DNA of 64,000 bases from CAVVDT01 sp963747005. GTDB lineage: Bacteria > Pseudomonadota > Alphaproteobacteria > Rhizobiales > Aestuariivirgaceae. The notes under the pieces were generated by a model. The model was given only the letters and a program-made list of their open reading frames with translations. It was not told the origin of the DNA and made no database searches. Shown piece by piece: positions 18,216-27,343 of the stretch. The DNA lies in contig CAVVDT010000008.1 of the NCBI GenBank assembly GCA_963747005.1, positions 558,001 to 622,000 on the forward strand, in the 5' to 3' direction. Every line of letters begins with the position of its first letter. Within the stretch, counting starts at the first letter, position 1. Made by a program: the position numbers and the translations under genes.

Positions 18216-20120
18216 TCAGGCCACGGCGCGTTGTGCCAGCATGGCAATGGCTTCTTCAAGGTCAGCGCGATCGAAGGGTTTCGAGAGATAGCGATCCATG
18301 CCGGCCTCGATGCAGGCATCGTCGTCCTCCTGCCGGGCATTGGCTGTGAGCGCCAATATCGGCAACGGCGGTGCCTGGTGTTCGGTCTCCAGGGCGCGAA
18401 TGGCCCGCGTCGCCTCCAGCCCGTTCATGACCGGCATCATGACATCCATCAGCACCAGGTCGAATCGCTCCGCCTGTCCATCGAGGCTGGCCCGAGCCTT
18501 TTCCACGGCCTCGGCGCCATTGCCGACCACCGTTACGCGATGCCCGAGCTTTTGCAGAATGGTGCGCGACAGGACGGCATTTATGAGGTTGTCCTCGGCC
18601 AGCAGCACATTGAGGCTGCGCGTTGCCGCCGGCGAGCCTTTTCGAGCCGCGCGGCGCAAGGCGGCCGCTGCCCGCGCGATGACCACGCTGTCACGTTCGA
18701 CGAGTTGGGCACGTACGGTGGAACGACGGAACGGCTTGAGCAGGTAGCCAACCGCATGCCCGGCGAGCAGGTCGCGAAACTCGCGCCGCTGCTCAGGCTG
18801 CAGCAGCAACCACAGATGCACATTGGGGCAGCGGGTGCGGAATCCCGCTTCCACCTCACCGGCCAGCGTTCCCGCAAAGCGCGCATCGCAAATGAGATCT
18901 ATGCCGCCTGGCGCGTCAGTTGGGGGCTCATCCAGAAAAGCCTTGAGCGCGCCGGCATCGGGCAACCTGGACACGACAGCCCCATAGCCGACCAGGCACT
19001 GTTCCAGGAGATCGGCTGCCGGTCCGCCGGCTGCGGCTATCGTCACATTGCGGCCCTCGAGCCCGCCGGCAGACTCCACATCGTCCCCGTGTTTGCAGAT
19101 CAGCCGCAACCGAAAGCGGAAAGTCGAGCCGTGGCCCGCTTCACTGTCGAGCTCAAGCCGCCCTCCAAGGCGTTCGACGATCGTGCGCGATATGGAAAGG
19201 CCAAGTCCCGTCCCGCCATATTTGCTCTTCGCTCCCAGTTCGGTCTGCTGGTAGTGATCGAAGATGCGCTGCTGGTCGGCGGCGGCGATACCCGGTCCGC
19301 TGTCGATGACAGCGAATTCGACGTCGCGGTCGCGGCTGTCGTCCGTCTCGGCTTCGATCTGTCGGACGAGCAGCTTGACGCCGCCGGCATCGGTGAACTT
19401 GATGGCGTTGCCGGCCAGATTGAGCAGGACCTGGCGCAGGCGCGTTGCATCGCTCACAAATGTGCCGCTGAGTCGCGGATCCACCAGCGAAGCAATTTCG
19501 ATGCCCTTGGCGTGGGCGCGCGGCGCCAGAAGTTCGGTCACGCCCTCCACGAGTTCCGACAGATCGAACGCGACCGGGCTGATCACCATTTGCGCCTGCT
19601 CGGCTTTGGACGAGTCCAGAATTTCGTCGATGATCGAAAGCAGGGCGCGTGCCGAGGCATCGGCGGTTTCGGCGTAGCTGCGTTGCTCGGCGGTAAGGTC
19701 GGTTTCGAGCAGCAGGCTGTTCATGCCGATGACGCCGTTCATGGGTGTGCGGATTTCGTGGCTCATGGCCGCCAGGAACTGCGTCTTGGCGCGGTTGGCG
19801 ATTTCAGCCTGGGCCCGGGCGTTCTGGACGTCCTCCATAGCGCGTTCGAGGGCCAGCATCCGGCGTTGGGCGGCGCGCAGAATGTAGATGGCCGCCGAGC
19901 CGGCATAGATGGAAAAGACGATGCCTGCCAGGGTCGTCAGGCCCGCAAGCGCGGAGAGAAAATAGGCCGTGACGAACAGGAAGACGGTCGCCGCAGCAGA
20001 CATCGCGATGCCTACGGCGGCAATGCCGACGTCGATCTCGCCATAGGGTCGTGAGGCGGTGTTCGCGCTTGCCCGGTCTTTACTGGCCGGTGTGATGCCG
20101 GTGTCGTTGTTGTCTTGCAT
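18216..20120 (-). CDS. Hybrid sensor histidine kinase/response regulator
   Basis: A 634-residue membrane kinase. Two transmembrane helices (about residues 33-57 and 59-82) lead straight into a coiled segment and HisKA (MSHEIRTPMNGVIGM, phospho-His near 121). HATPase_c follows with N-box NLAGNAIKFTD, G1 DSGPGIAAAD and G2 GTGLGLSISR. A degenerate receiver (about 350-470) and a full C-terminal receiver (LLAEDN, LVLMDVMMPVMNGLEA, LTANA, SKPF) complete it. There is no periplasmic or PAS sensor domain, so the signal is unknown. A CtrA-type box precedes it. Confidence 0.93.
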   Translation of the reverse strand: MQDNNDTGITPASKDRASANTASRPYGEIDVGIAAVGIAMSAAATVFLFVTAYFLSALAGLTTLAGIVFSIYAGSAAIYILRAAQRRMLALERAMEDVQNARAQAEIANRAKTQFLAAMSHEIRTPMNGVIGMNSLLLETDLTAEQRSYAETADASARALLSIIDEILDSSKAEQAQMVISPVAFDLSELVEGVTELLAPRAHAKGIEIASLVDPRLSGTFVSDATRLRQVLLNLAGNAIKFTDAGGVKLLVRQIEAETDDSRDRDVEFAVIDSGPGIAAADQQRIFDHYQQTELGAKSKYGGTGLGLSISRTIVERLGGRLELDSEAGHGSTFRFRLRLICKHGDDVESAGGLEGRNVTIAAAGGPAADLLEQCLVGYGAVVSRLPDAGALKAFLDEPPTDAPGGIDLICDARFAGTLAGEVEAGFRTRCPNVHLWLLLQPEQRREFRDLLAGHAVGYLLKPFRRSTVRAQLVERDSVVIARAAAALRRAARKGSPAATRSLNVLLAEDNLINAVLSRTILQKLGHRVTVVGNGAEAVEKARASLDGQAERFDLVLMDVMMPVMNGLEATRAIRALETEHQAPPLPILALTANARQEDDDACIEAGMDRYLSKPFDRADLEEAIAMLAQRAVA

Positions 20121-20213
20121 GCGAAATCCTGCCCAACCGGACAGAGCATGCCATCAGGACCTTAAGAAGCCCTCATTGCCGCAGTGTTCGCGGCAAGGCG
20201 CCGTGCGCTTTGG

Positions 20214-20228
20214 TTAACGACCGGTTAA
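20214..20228 (-). promoter_or_regulatory. Candidate CtrA-binding box
   Basis: TTAA-N7-TTAA (TTAACGACCGGTTAA), the full CtrA consensus spacing, sits between the infA stop and the start of the hybrid kinase gene, about 95 nt upstream of its ATG. The flanks make it nearly palindromic (GGTTAAC...GGTTAACC). CtrA control of the kinase is inferred from position. Confidence 0.55.
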
Positions 20229-20235
20229 CCGGTGT

Positions 20236-20508
20236 TCAGCGGCGGCGGAAGGTGCGGCGGGCCGGCTGTCCGCCGGTCGAGGCGCGTTCGTCCTTGTGGC
20301 GGTAGATGACGCGCCCCTTGTCGAGATCATAGGGCGTCATCTCGATGGTCACCCGGTCACCCACAAGGGTACGAATGCGATGCTTCTTCATTCGCCCCGC
20401 GGTGTAGGCGATGATCTCGTGGTCGTTGTCCAGCTTGACGCGAAATCGGGCATCGGGAAGGACGTCGACAACGACGCCCTCGAATTCGAGTAGTTCTTCC
20501 TTGGCCAT
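20236..20508 (-). CDS. infA: Translation initiation factor IF-1
   Basis: A 90-residue S1-fold protein (MAKEELLEFEGVVVDVLPD, RMKKHRIRTLVGDRVTIEMTP split across the fold). It is about 18 residues longer than the usual 72, with a basic C-terminal tail ending RRTFRRR. It binds the A site of the 30S subunit with IF-2 and IF-3. I chose the ATG at 20508 from family alignment rather than an upstream in-frame start 9 codons earlier. Confidence 0.95.
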   Translation of the reverse strand: MAKEELLEFEGVVVDVLPDARFRVKLDNDHEIIAYTAGRMKKHRIRTLVGDRVTIEMTPYDLDKGRVIYRHKDERASTGGQPARRTFRRR

Positions 20509-20646
20509 AAATGGTTCTCCTGGTTCCCCGCTCAACCCGCGATCATACCAGGGCAGGCCTTGGGTGATCGCAGGAGGCTCGGTCGGGCTTTTTAGGTCAC
20601 AGCGCCGCCCGGACGCAAATGCCTTTCCGTGCTTCAGCGTTATGCT

Positions 20647-21909
<1,263 letters not shown>

Positions 21910-22123
21910 AGAAAATATGTCCTCAGACGCCATTTGGGGAAGCAGCCTTGAAAAGAGCTGCCTGCCGGGCGAAATGCCTCGGCCCACGCGTACTGGGATA
22001 AAGCGATTGTTTCGGGATTTTTATCGGGACTGGACTGCGGTTTCAAATAATGATCCGTAGTCTTACGCGGTCGCCGGTTCTTCTTGCCGGCCTCACATGG
22101 GCCCAAGCCGGGCAAATGTCAAG

Positions 22124-23016
22124 TCATGCCGCCTGCGAGAAGGCCGCCAGGCGCTGGCGATAGGACAACGCTTCGGCCACATGCTGGCGGCAAACAACTT
22201 CCGTAAACTCAAGATCAGCCAGGGTGCGCGCCACCCGCAGGACGCGGTGATAGCCGCGCGCGGTGAGACGCATGACTTCGGCGGCTTCACCGAGCAGCCG
22301 CAGCCCCGCCTCTTCCGGACGGGCAATTTCCTCCAGCAACTCGCCATCGGCCTCGGCGTTGGTGCGCAAATGAGCCACGCCCAGCCGCTGAAACCGCTCC
22401 TTCTGCATGCGGCGCGCCTCGGCCACGCGCGCTGCTATATCGGCGCTTGCCTCCTTGGCCGGCGGCAGGGCCAGATCGGAGGGCCTGACCGGCGGCAGTT
22501 CGATCTGGATATCGAGGCGGTCCAGCAACGGGCCGGAAATGCGGGCCTGATAATCGCCGGCACAGCGCGGTCCGCGCTTGCACGGCCCCGAGCCTTCGCT
22601 CAGCATGCCGCATTTGCACGGGTTCATGGCGGCAACGAGCTGGAAGCGGGCGGGATAGGTGACATGATGGTTGGCCCGGGCGATGACGGTCTGGCCGGTT
22701 TCCAACGGCTGGCGCAAGGCCTCCAGGGTGCGCGACTGGAATTCCGGCAACTCGTCGAGAAACAGCACGCCGTGATGGGCGAGCGCCATCTCGCCGGGCT
22801 TGGCCCTGATGCCGCCGCCCACCATGGCCGCCTGGCTGGCGGTGTGGTGCGGGGCGCGGAACGGCCGCCGCCGCGACAGCTTGCCGCCAGCCAGCACGCC
22901 CGCCACCGAGGCGATCATGGAGACATCGAGCATTTCGCGCGCGTCCATGGGCGGCAGGATGGAGGGCAGGCGGCTGGCCAGCATCGACTTGCCGGCACCG
23001 GGCGGGCCGACCATCA
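22124..23016 (-). pseudogene. comM: comM 3' fragment (ATPase and C-terminal domains), separated from its 5' part by the island
   Basis: This stretch encodes the last ~297 residues of a YifB/ComM Mg-chelatase-like protein: Walker A VGPPGAGKSM, the FRAPHHTAS motif, Walker B GVLFLDELPEF, the zinc-type NPCKCGMLSEGSGPCK segment and the C-terminal domain. It begins abruptly with LLM-VGPPG. The missing N-terminus is at 36293-36937 on the same strand. A TTG at 23020 could start translation, but the product lacks the N-terminal domain. ComM is a branch-migration helicase used in natural transformation, and its function is probably lost. Confidence 0.93.
23012..23016. other. Left attachment junction of the island (CATCA core)
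   Basis: The comM reading frame ends here, and the same CATCA recurs at the other end of the island (36293-36297). Joining the two flanks across one CATCA restores an uninterrupted comM frame reading HHLLMVGPPGAGKS. The integrase start is only 64 nt to the right, the usual placement for a serine-integrase att site. Confidence 0.8.
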
Positions 23017-23080
23017 ACAAGTTATTGACGTAGGACCATCTATCGTGATAACGGCATGGCCCACCATGGAGTTAGTCGGT

Positions 23081-24640
23081 ATGCGTAACCCTCCTCGCCC
23101 CAAAGCCTATTCCTATCTTCGCTTCTCCACCCCCGAGCAGATGAAGGGCGACAGTCTCCGCCGCCAAAAAGAGGCCGCTGCGCAATACGCTCGACGGCAC
23201 GGGTTGGACCTTGACGACAACCTCACTTTCCGTGACCTCGGGGTCTCCGCGTATCACGGCCGCAACGCTGAGGCGGGCCGGCTTGGGGATTTCCTTGAGG
23301 CCGTGCATGAGGGCTTCGTGCCCCAGGGCTCCTACTTGCTTGTGGAGAACCTGGACCGTATTTCGCGTCAAACCGCGCGGAAGGCCCTGCGAGTGCTGGA
23401 GGACATCGTTGATGCAGGCGTGATTGTCGTCACCCTGTCCGACGGCCGGGAATATACGGTTGAGAGCCTAAACAACGATCCCACCTCCCTAATCATGGCC
23501 ATCCTCACCTTTGTCCGCGCCAATGAGGAGAGCGCCATGAAGGCCCGCCGCCTGCGTTCCGCGTGGGAGCACAAGCGGGAGCAGGCGGGCGAAAAGGCAC
23601 TGACCGCGCGGGGGCCTGCATGGCTGCGCCTCAACGATGGCCGCCAATTCGAGGTGATTGAGGAGCGTGCAGAGATCGTGCGCCGCATTTACGCTCTCAC
23701 CCTTGCCGGATGGGGGCAGCATCGGATTGCCGAGACGCTCAACCGCGAAGGCGTCCCCACCTTCGGCCGCTCAAAGATATGGAACCGCTCCTACGTCAAA
23801 AAGGTGCTTGAGAGCCCGGCCGTCATTGGCACCTACATACCGCACGTCATCGGGCATAAGGAAGGCAAGCGCACGCGGAGCCCCCTTGAGCCCATCCCCG
23901 ACTATTATCCGGCCGTTGTCGACCTTGAGGATTACCAGAGCGTGGAAGCGTTGCGGGGCGATAGCAAGGCGCCCATCATGCGGGGCTCCTCAGGGGAGTT
24001 GCTCAACGTGCTCGCTGGACTGGCCCGCTGCCCGCTCTGCGGTTCCACTATGACCCGCGTCAACAAGGGGAACGGCACGAAGGGCGGCAAGCCATTCCTC
24101 GTATGCACCAGGGCGAAGGCGGGTGCCGGCTGCACCTACAAGTCCATCAAGCTTGATCGCGTCGAGAGCGCCATACAGCGAGACGCAGGCACTCTGGCTG
24201 CGACGGCCCCGAGCCCCAGCGAGGAGATCAACGCAGAGCTTGAGAGCCTCGACGCTCAGCTAGGGGGCATCGAGCTTGAGAGTGAGAACGTACAGAATGC
24301 CATCGCGGAAATGGGGGGCTCTCCCGCGCTCCTTTCCAAGCTGCGTTGGATCGAGGGCGAGCAACAGCGCCTTGAGCGCCTGCGAGATGACCTAGAGAAG
24401 CGGTGGGCTGCTGCATCCGGGCCGCTGCTAAGGAAGAAGCTGCGCGACTTTGCCGCTGCCTTCGCTGGTGAGCCCCTAGACCGGAGCGCAGCGAATGCCA
24501 TCCTGAGGCAACTCTTTGCGAGCGTCACGGTCGACTACGGGGCGGGCCTGCTCCGGTTCGCTTGGAAGCACGGCGGCGAGAGCGAGATGGAGTTTGCCTG
24601 GCCAGAGGATGACGAGTGGGGGAAGGCGGTGGCAATCTAG
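23081..24640 (+). CDS. Large serine recombinase (integrase of the island)
   Basis: A 519-residue protein. The N-terminal resolvase fold has the catalytic serine in SYLRFSTPEQ (about residue 15) with VENLDRISRQTARKALR downstream. A recombinase domain (WGQHRIAETLNREGVPTF) follows, then a zinc ribbon (RCPLCGSTM...LVCTRA...GCTY), a coiled-coil insertion (about 390-450) and a tail. It should catalyse site-specific integration at comM. I chose the ATG at 23081 because GGAG lies 9 nt upstream. The frame is open far upstream, but only through comM sequence. Its promoter must lie within the 64 nt next to the junction or in comM. Confidence 0.93.
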   Translation: MRNPPRPKAYSYLRFSTPEQMKGDSLRRQKEAAAQYARRHGLDLDDNLTFRDLGVSAYHGRNAEAGRLGDFLEAVHEGFVPQGSYLLVENLDRISRQTARKALRVLEDIVDAGVIVVTLSDGREYTVESLNNDPTSLIMAILTFVRANEESAMKARRLRSAWEHKREQAGEKALTARGPAWLRLNDGRQFEVIEERAEIVRRIYALTLAGWGQHRIAETLNREGVPTFGRSKIWNRSYVKKVLESPAVIGTYIPHVIGHKEGKRTRSPLEPIPDYYPAVVDLEDYQSVEALRGDSKAPIMRGSSGELLNVLAGLARCPLCGSTMTRVNKGNGTKGGKPFLVCTRAKAGAGCTYKSIKLDRVESAIQRDAGTLAATAPSPSEEINAELESLDAQLGGIELESENVQNAIAEMGGSPALLSKLRWIEGEQQRLERLRDDLEKRWAAASGPLLRKKLRDFAAAFAGEPLDRSAANAILRQLFASVTVDYGAGLLRFAWKHGGESEMEFAWPEDDEWGKAVAI

Positions 24641-24767
24641 AGGGGCCACAAGTCGGGAGTGGCCTGCTCGCCACCCGTGCAGTGCCGCCGCTGGCAACAT
24701 CGAGCACTTAACCGTAACGCAAGCCCCCCGTGATATTGCTGAGCGGCTGGAATAGGGAGCGCGAGCA

Positions 24768-24941
24768 ATGAAGGGTTCTGCCATCGGCCTGTCACTTGCC
24801 ATCCTGGCTTTGCTGATTTGGGGGCCACGGGAGGGGGCGGCGGCCATAGGCGCAACCGAGATGGTTCTCGTTGTCTTGGGCTTTTGCCTAGGCGCTGTGA
24901 GCAGCGGTCTGCCAGATGCAGAGAGGCCACCGGAGCCTTAA
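24768..24941 (+). CDS. Small membrane protein, unknown
   Basis: A 57-residue frame with a good ribosome site (GGGAG, 8 nt before the ATG). Residues 5-18 (AIGLSLAILALLIW) and about 32-47 (MVLVVLGFCLGAVSSG) form two hydrophobic segments linked by a short charged loop, and the tail is acidic and proline-rich. It is unrecognised. It follows the integrase by 127 nt on the same strand. Confidence 0.5.
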   Translation: MKGSAIGLSLAILALLIWGPREGAAAIGATEMVLVVLGFCLGAVSSGLPDAERPPEP

Positions 24942-24958
24942 GCAGCAATTGAGCTATC

Positions 24959-25264
24959 TCAGCATCGCCGCCAATCTTCATACCGGGTCGCGGTATCCGA
25001 CTGCGGCACCCCGCCAAGTCGCTTCTCTATGGCCCGCCGGACGGCAAGGTTGAAATGGCGCTCCTCTTCGGAAACCGATAGGTCCCGGCTCTCTTCATAG
25101 GCAGTGGGCAGAGCGTCATAGCCGAGGGCATCCATGAGGCGAGCGGCCTTTTCCTCAACCCGCCACCGAAAGTCCCTGCGTCTGCGAAGCCAACCGAGCA
25201 TCTGGCAGCCCTTTTGCTGGTCGGCAGTGAAGCCCTTACGGCCGCTTGGCGCAAGAGGGGCCAA
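24959..25264 (-). CDS. Hypothetical protein
   Basis: Up to 101 residues from a TTG at 25264, or 80 from the ATG at 25201 (MLGWLRRRRDFRWR). It is charged and helical (VEEKAARLMDALG, EEERHFNLAVRRAIEKRLGG) and has no recognised domain. It lies 17 nt downstream of the next unknown gene on the same strand and ends close to, and convergent with, the small membrane protein gene. Confidence 0.55.
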   Translation of the reverse strand: MAPLAPSGRKGFTADQQKGCQMLGWLRRRRDFRWRVEEKAARLMDALGYDALPTAYEESRDLSVSEEERHFNLAVRRAIEKRLGGVPQSDTATRYEDWRRC

Positions 25265-25281
25265 TTTCGTGCCAGAATAGT

Positions 25282-25662
25282 TTAATGCGTCGGCGTTTCG
25301 GGCGGGGTGGAGATATTCTGGAGCAGCGCGATCAATTCATTCACGTCACCAGCTTCAAGCAAGAGTGGTAATTGGCCGCCATCTTCAAGCCCAAGGAACA
25401 GCATGGGCGAACCGCCCACGAACTTGCCCCCTTGAACAGACGTGATGCGAATTGGCTGTCCATGATCTCCGGCGATTTTACTGAGGCAACTACCGATGGC
25501 GACCATGCAAAGAGGGGCGCATCCGGGAGCGATGTCAATCTGATAACGGCGGCCGTCATCAGCATCAAAGCCGATAGCGACATTGCCTGTCGGAGTTATG
25601 CCGCTGCCCACGACGGTCTGAAAGACAGCTCCTAGCTTCCCGACGGGCTTTTGCTCTGGCAT
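25282..25662 (-). CDS. Hypothetical protein
   Basis: A 126-residue protein of mixed beta and helix character (IGFDADDGRRYQIDIAPG, PMLFLGLEDGGQLPLLLEAG), with no signal peptide or known motif. GAGGAAG upstream of the ATG at 25662 supports the start. It is probably a two-gene unit with the following unknown gene. Confidence 0.6.
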   Translation of the reverse strand: MPEQKPVGKLGAVFQTVVGSGITPTGNVAIGFDADDGRRYQIDIAPGCAPLCMVAIGSCLSKIAGDHGQPIRITSVQGGKFVGGSPMLFLGLEDGGQLPLLLEAGDVNELIALLQNISTPPETPTH

Positions 25663-25834
25663 TTGACCAATCTTCCTCTCTGTTACAAGTAGCGCCGATT
25701 GGGTATTGAGTCGCGAAGACTGTCAACAATACGCGAGCGGCAGGCGGACGCGAAATCCGCAAGATTTGCTTTGCCATTCGTTAGGCCCTGCGGAACGAGA
25801 ATGGAAGCCGATGTTGACGAAGCGGGAAAGACCC

Positions 25835-26371
25835 ATGAGAAAGCTCGCCTTAACGCGCTCGGTGCCGGCCATCTGCCTAGCCGCCACGGCTGCGCTGGTG
25901 ATCGCCTATGGGTTGCGAGGGCGATTGGAAGACAATGCCGCCGCCGCCAGCCTGTCGAGCCCGGACCTTGTGGGCCGCGCCAGCGTGATCGACGGGGATA
26001 CCATCGAAATTCACGGGCAGCGCATCCGCATATGGGGCATCGACGCGCCGGAGAGCCGCCAGCTTTGCTACGTCCGGGGGAAGCCATGGCGCTGCGGTCA
26101 GCGGGCCGCCCTAGCGCTATCGGATTGGATTGGGCAGCGAACCGTCGCGTGCGCTGAGCGGGACCGGGATCGCTATGGGCGCGTGGTGGCGACGTGCTCG
26201 GTGGGCGGCGATGGCATGGCCGCATGGCTGGTGCGGAACGGCTGGGCGCTGGACAGGCCTCGGTACAGCAAGGGCTCCTACGCGGGGCCGCAGAGGGAGG
26301 CCGCTACGGCGAGAGCTGGCATCTGGCAGGGCGACTTTGAGAAGCCGTGGGAATGGCGGCACCGGCAGTGA
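25835..26371 (+). CDS. Staphylococcal-nuclease-like (thermonuclease) protein with N-terminal signal anchor
   Basis: A 178-residue protein. Residues 8-28 (RSVPAICLAATAALVIAYGL) form a signal or membrane anchor. The SNase fold follows with ASVIDGDTIEIHGQRIRIWG, GIDAPESRQ and DRDRYGRVVATC, which carry the Asp and Arg residues expected at the active site. It would act on DNA or RNA outside the cytoplasm. The ATG at 25835 (GGGAAAG upstream) is preferred. An ATG at 25811 with GGAAG is also good. Convergent with the next gene. Confidence 0.85.
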   Translation: MRKLALTRSVPAICLAATAALVIAYGLRGRLEDNAAAASLSSPDLVGRASVIDGDTIEIHGQRIRIWGIDAPESRQLCYVRGKPWRCGQRAALALSDWIGQRTVACAERDRDRYGRVVATCSVGGDGMAAWLVRNGWALDRPRYSKGSYAGPQREAATARAGIWQGDFEKPWEWRHRQ

Positions 26372-26386
26372 GCCCAGTGGTGAACG

Positions 26387-27343
26387 TCAGGGGAGCAAGC
26401 GGCTAAGTTCAACGGGCTTCTCCTCAACGGGGAGCCTCACCCCAAGCAGCCGTTCGCTCTCCTCCTCCATCGCCGCCTTGGCGATCCCCCGTACGGAGTG
26501 GGGCACCAGGCCGCCATCATGCAGCCCCGCGAACGGCGTGCGGTGCTTGCGGAGAAGCCGGAGCGTCACGGCCACTAGCAGGTTGCTCTCGGTGCACTGC
26601 GTCCGCAGCCCTATGCCGGTCCCGAAGAGCGGCCTAAGTGCGGGATGAAGATCGGCAATGGCAGTGGTAATCCTCGCAGCCGTCCAGTCGGGCGGGAGGA
26701 GCGCCTTGATCTCGTTGGGGAGGCGGCGCAACGGCCGATTTGCGGAGATGAGGGCAGAGAACGCCTTCTTAACGCCCTCGCGGTGCCCCTCAAGGCCGGG
26801 GATGGCGTAGAGGTCGCCGGTCGGCGGCACCTCGCCAGCCTCCACGTAGCAAAGCCTCAGGTGGCATGATGACCAGTCAAGGCACGCCACGGGCTCCCCA
26901 TCGATGCGCATAAGGTGGCGCTCCTTGCTGGGCAGGTTCTCCCACCAGCCCCCGAACAGTCGGCCCACCAGGTCAAAGCGCTGCGGACCCTCTGCGCTGT
27001 AGGTATGGAAATGCCGGCGCAGGATTGGCGGGGGCTTAACCGTGAGGCGGCCCTCATCGTCCAGAAGGGCAAGCTCGGTGGTGGCGAAGAAGTCCATGAT
27101 TTCCCTCATCTCCCGGCGATAGAGTTGAGAGGTGGGGGTATCGGCATAGTCTATGAGGTCCTTAGGCGCGGGCTCCCCGCCCCACCGCTTCGCCAGCCGT
27201 AGGAAAAGCAGAATGGGCTCCTCACCGGGCACCTTGGTGATGCCATCCAGCGCCACCCCTTGCTGCTTGAGGGCTGCCCGCAGTGCGGCCCCCGGCTCGA
27301 ATGTGGTGAGGCGCCGCTTGAATACTGCGGGGTGCATGGCCAT
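26387..27343 (-). CDS. Family-A-polymerase-like palm protein, unknown function (possible replication protein)
   Basis: A 318-residue protein with three motifs in the order of the PolA/T7-RNAP palm. They are CLDWSSCHLRL (compare DYSQIELR, motif A), HREGVKKAFSALIS (R-x3-K, motif B-like) and GLHDGGLVP (HD, compare VHDE, motif C) near residues 171, 206 and 280. The N-terminal third has no exonuclease signature. The assignment is by motif only. The ATG at 27343 shares its A with the TAA of the upstream gene (TAATG), so the pair is translationally coupled and the product may act with it in element replication. Confidence 0.6.
   Translation of the reverse strand: MAMHPAVFKRRLTTFEPGAALRAALKQQGVALDGITKVPGEEPILLFLRLAKRWGGEPAPKDLIDYADTPTSQLYRREMREIMDFFATTELALLDDEGRLTVKPPPILRRHFHTYSAEGPQRFDLVGRLFGGWWENLPSKERHLMRIDGEPVACLDWSSCHLRLCYVEAGEVPPTGDLYAIPGLEGHREGVKKAFSALISANRPLRRLPNEIKALLPPDWTAARITTAIADLHPALRPLFGTGIGLRTQCTESNLLVAVTLRLLRKHRTPFAGLHDGGLVPHSVRGIAKAAMEEESERLLGVRLPVEEKPVELSRLLP

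Noticed and set aside
22097..23080. Long upstream extension of the serine integrase frame
   Set aside because: It runs opposite comM and crosses the insertion junction; the family N-terminus begins at 23081.
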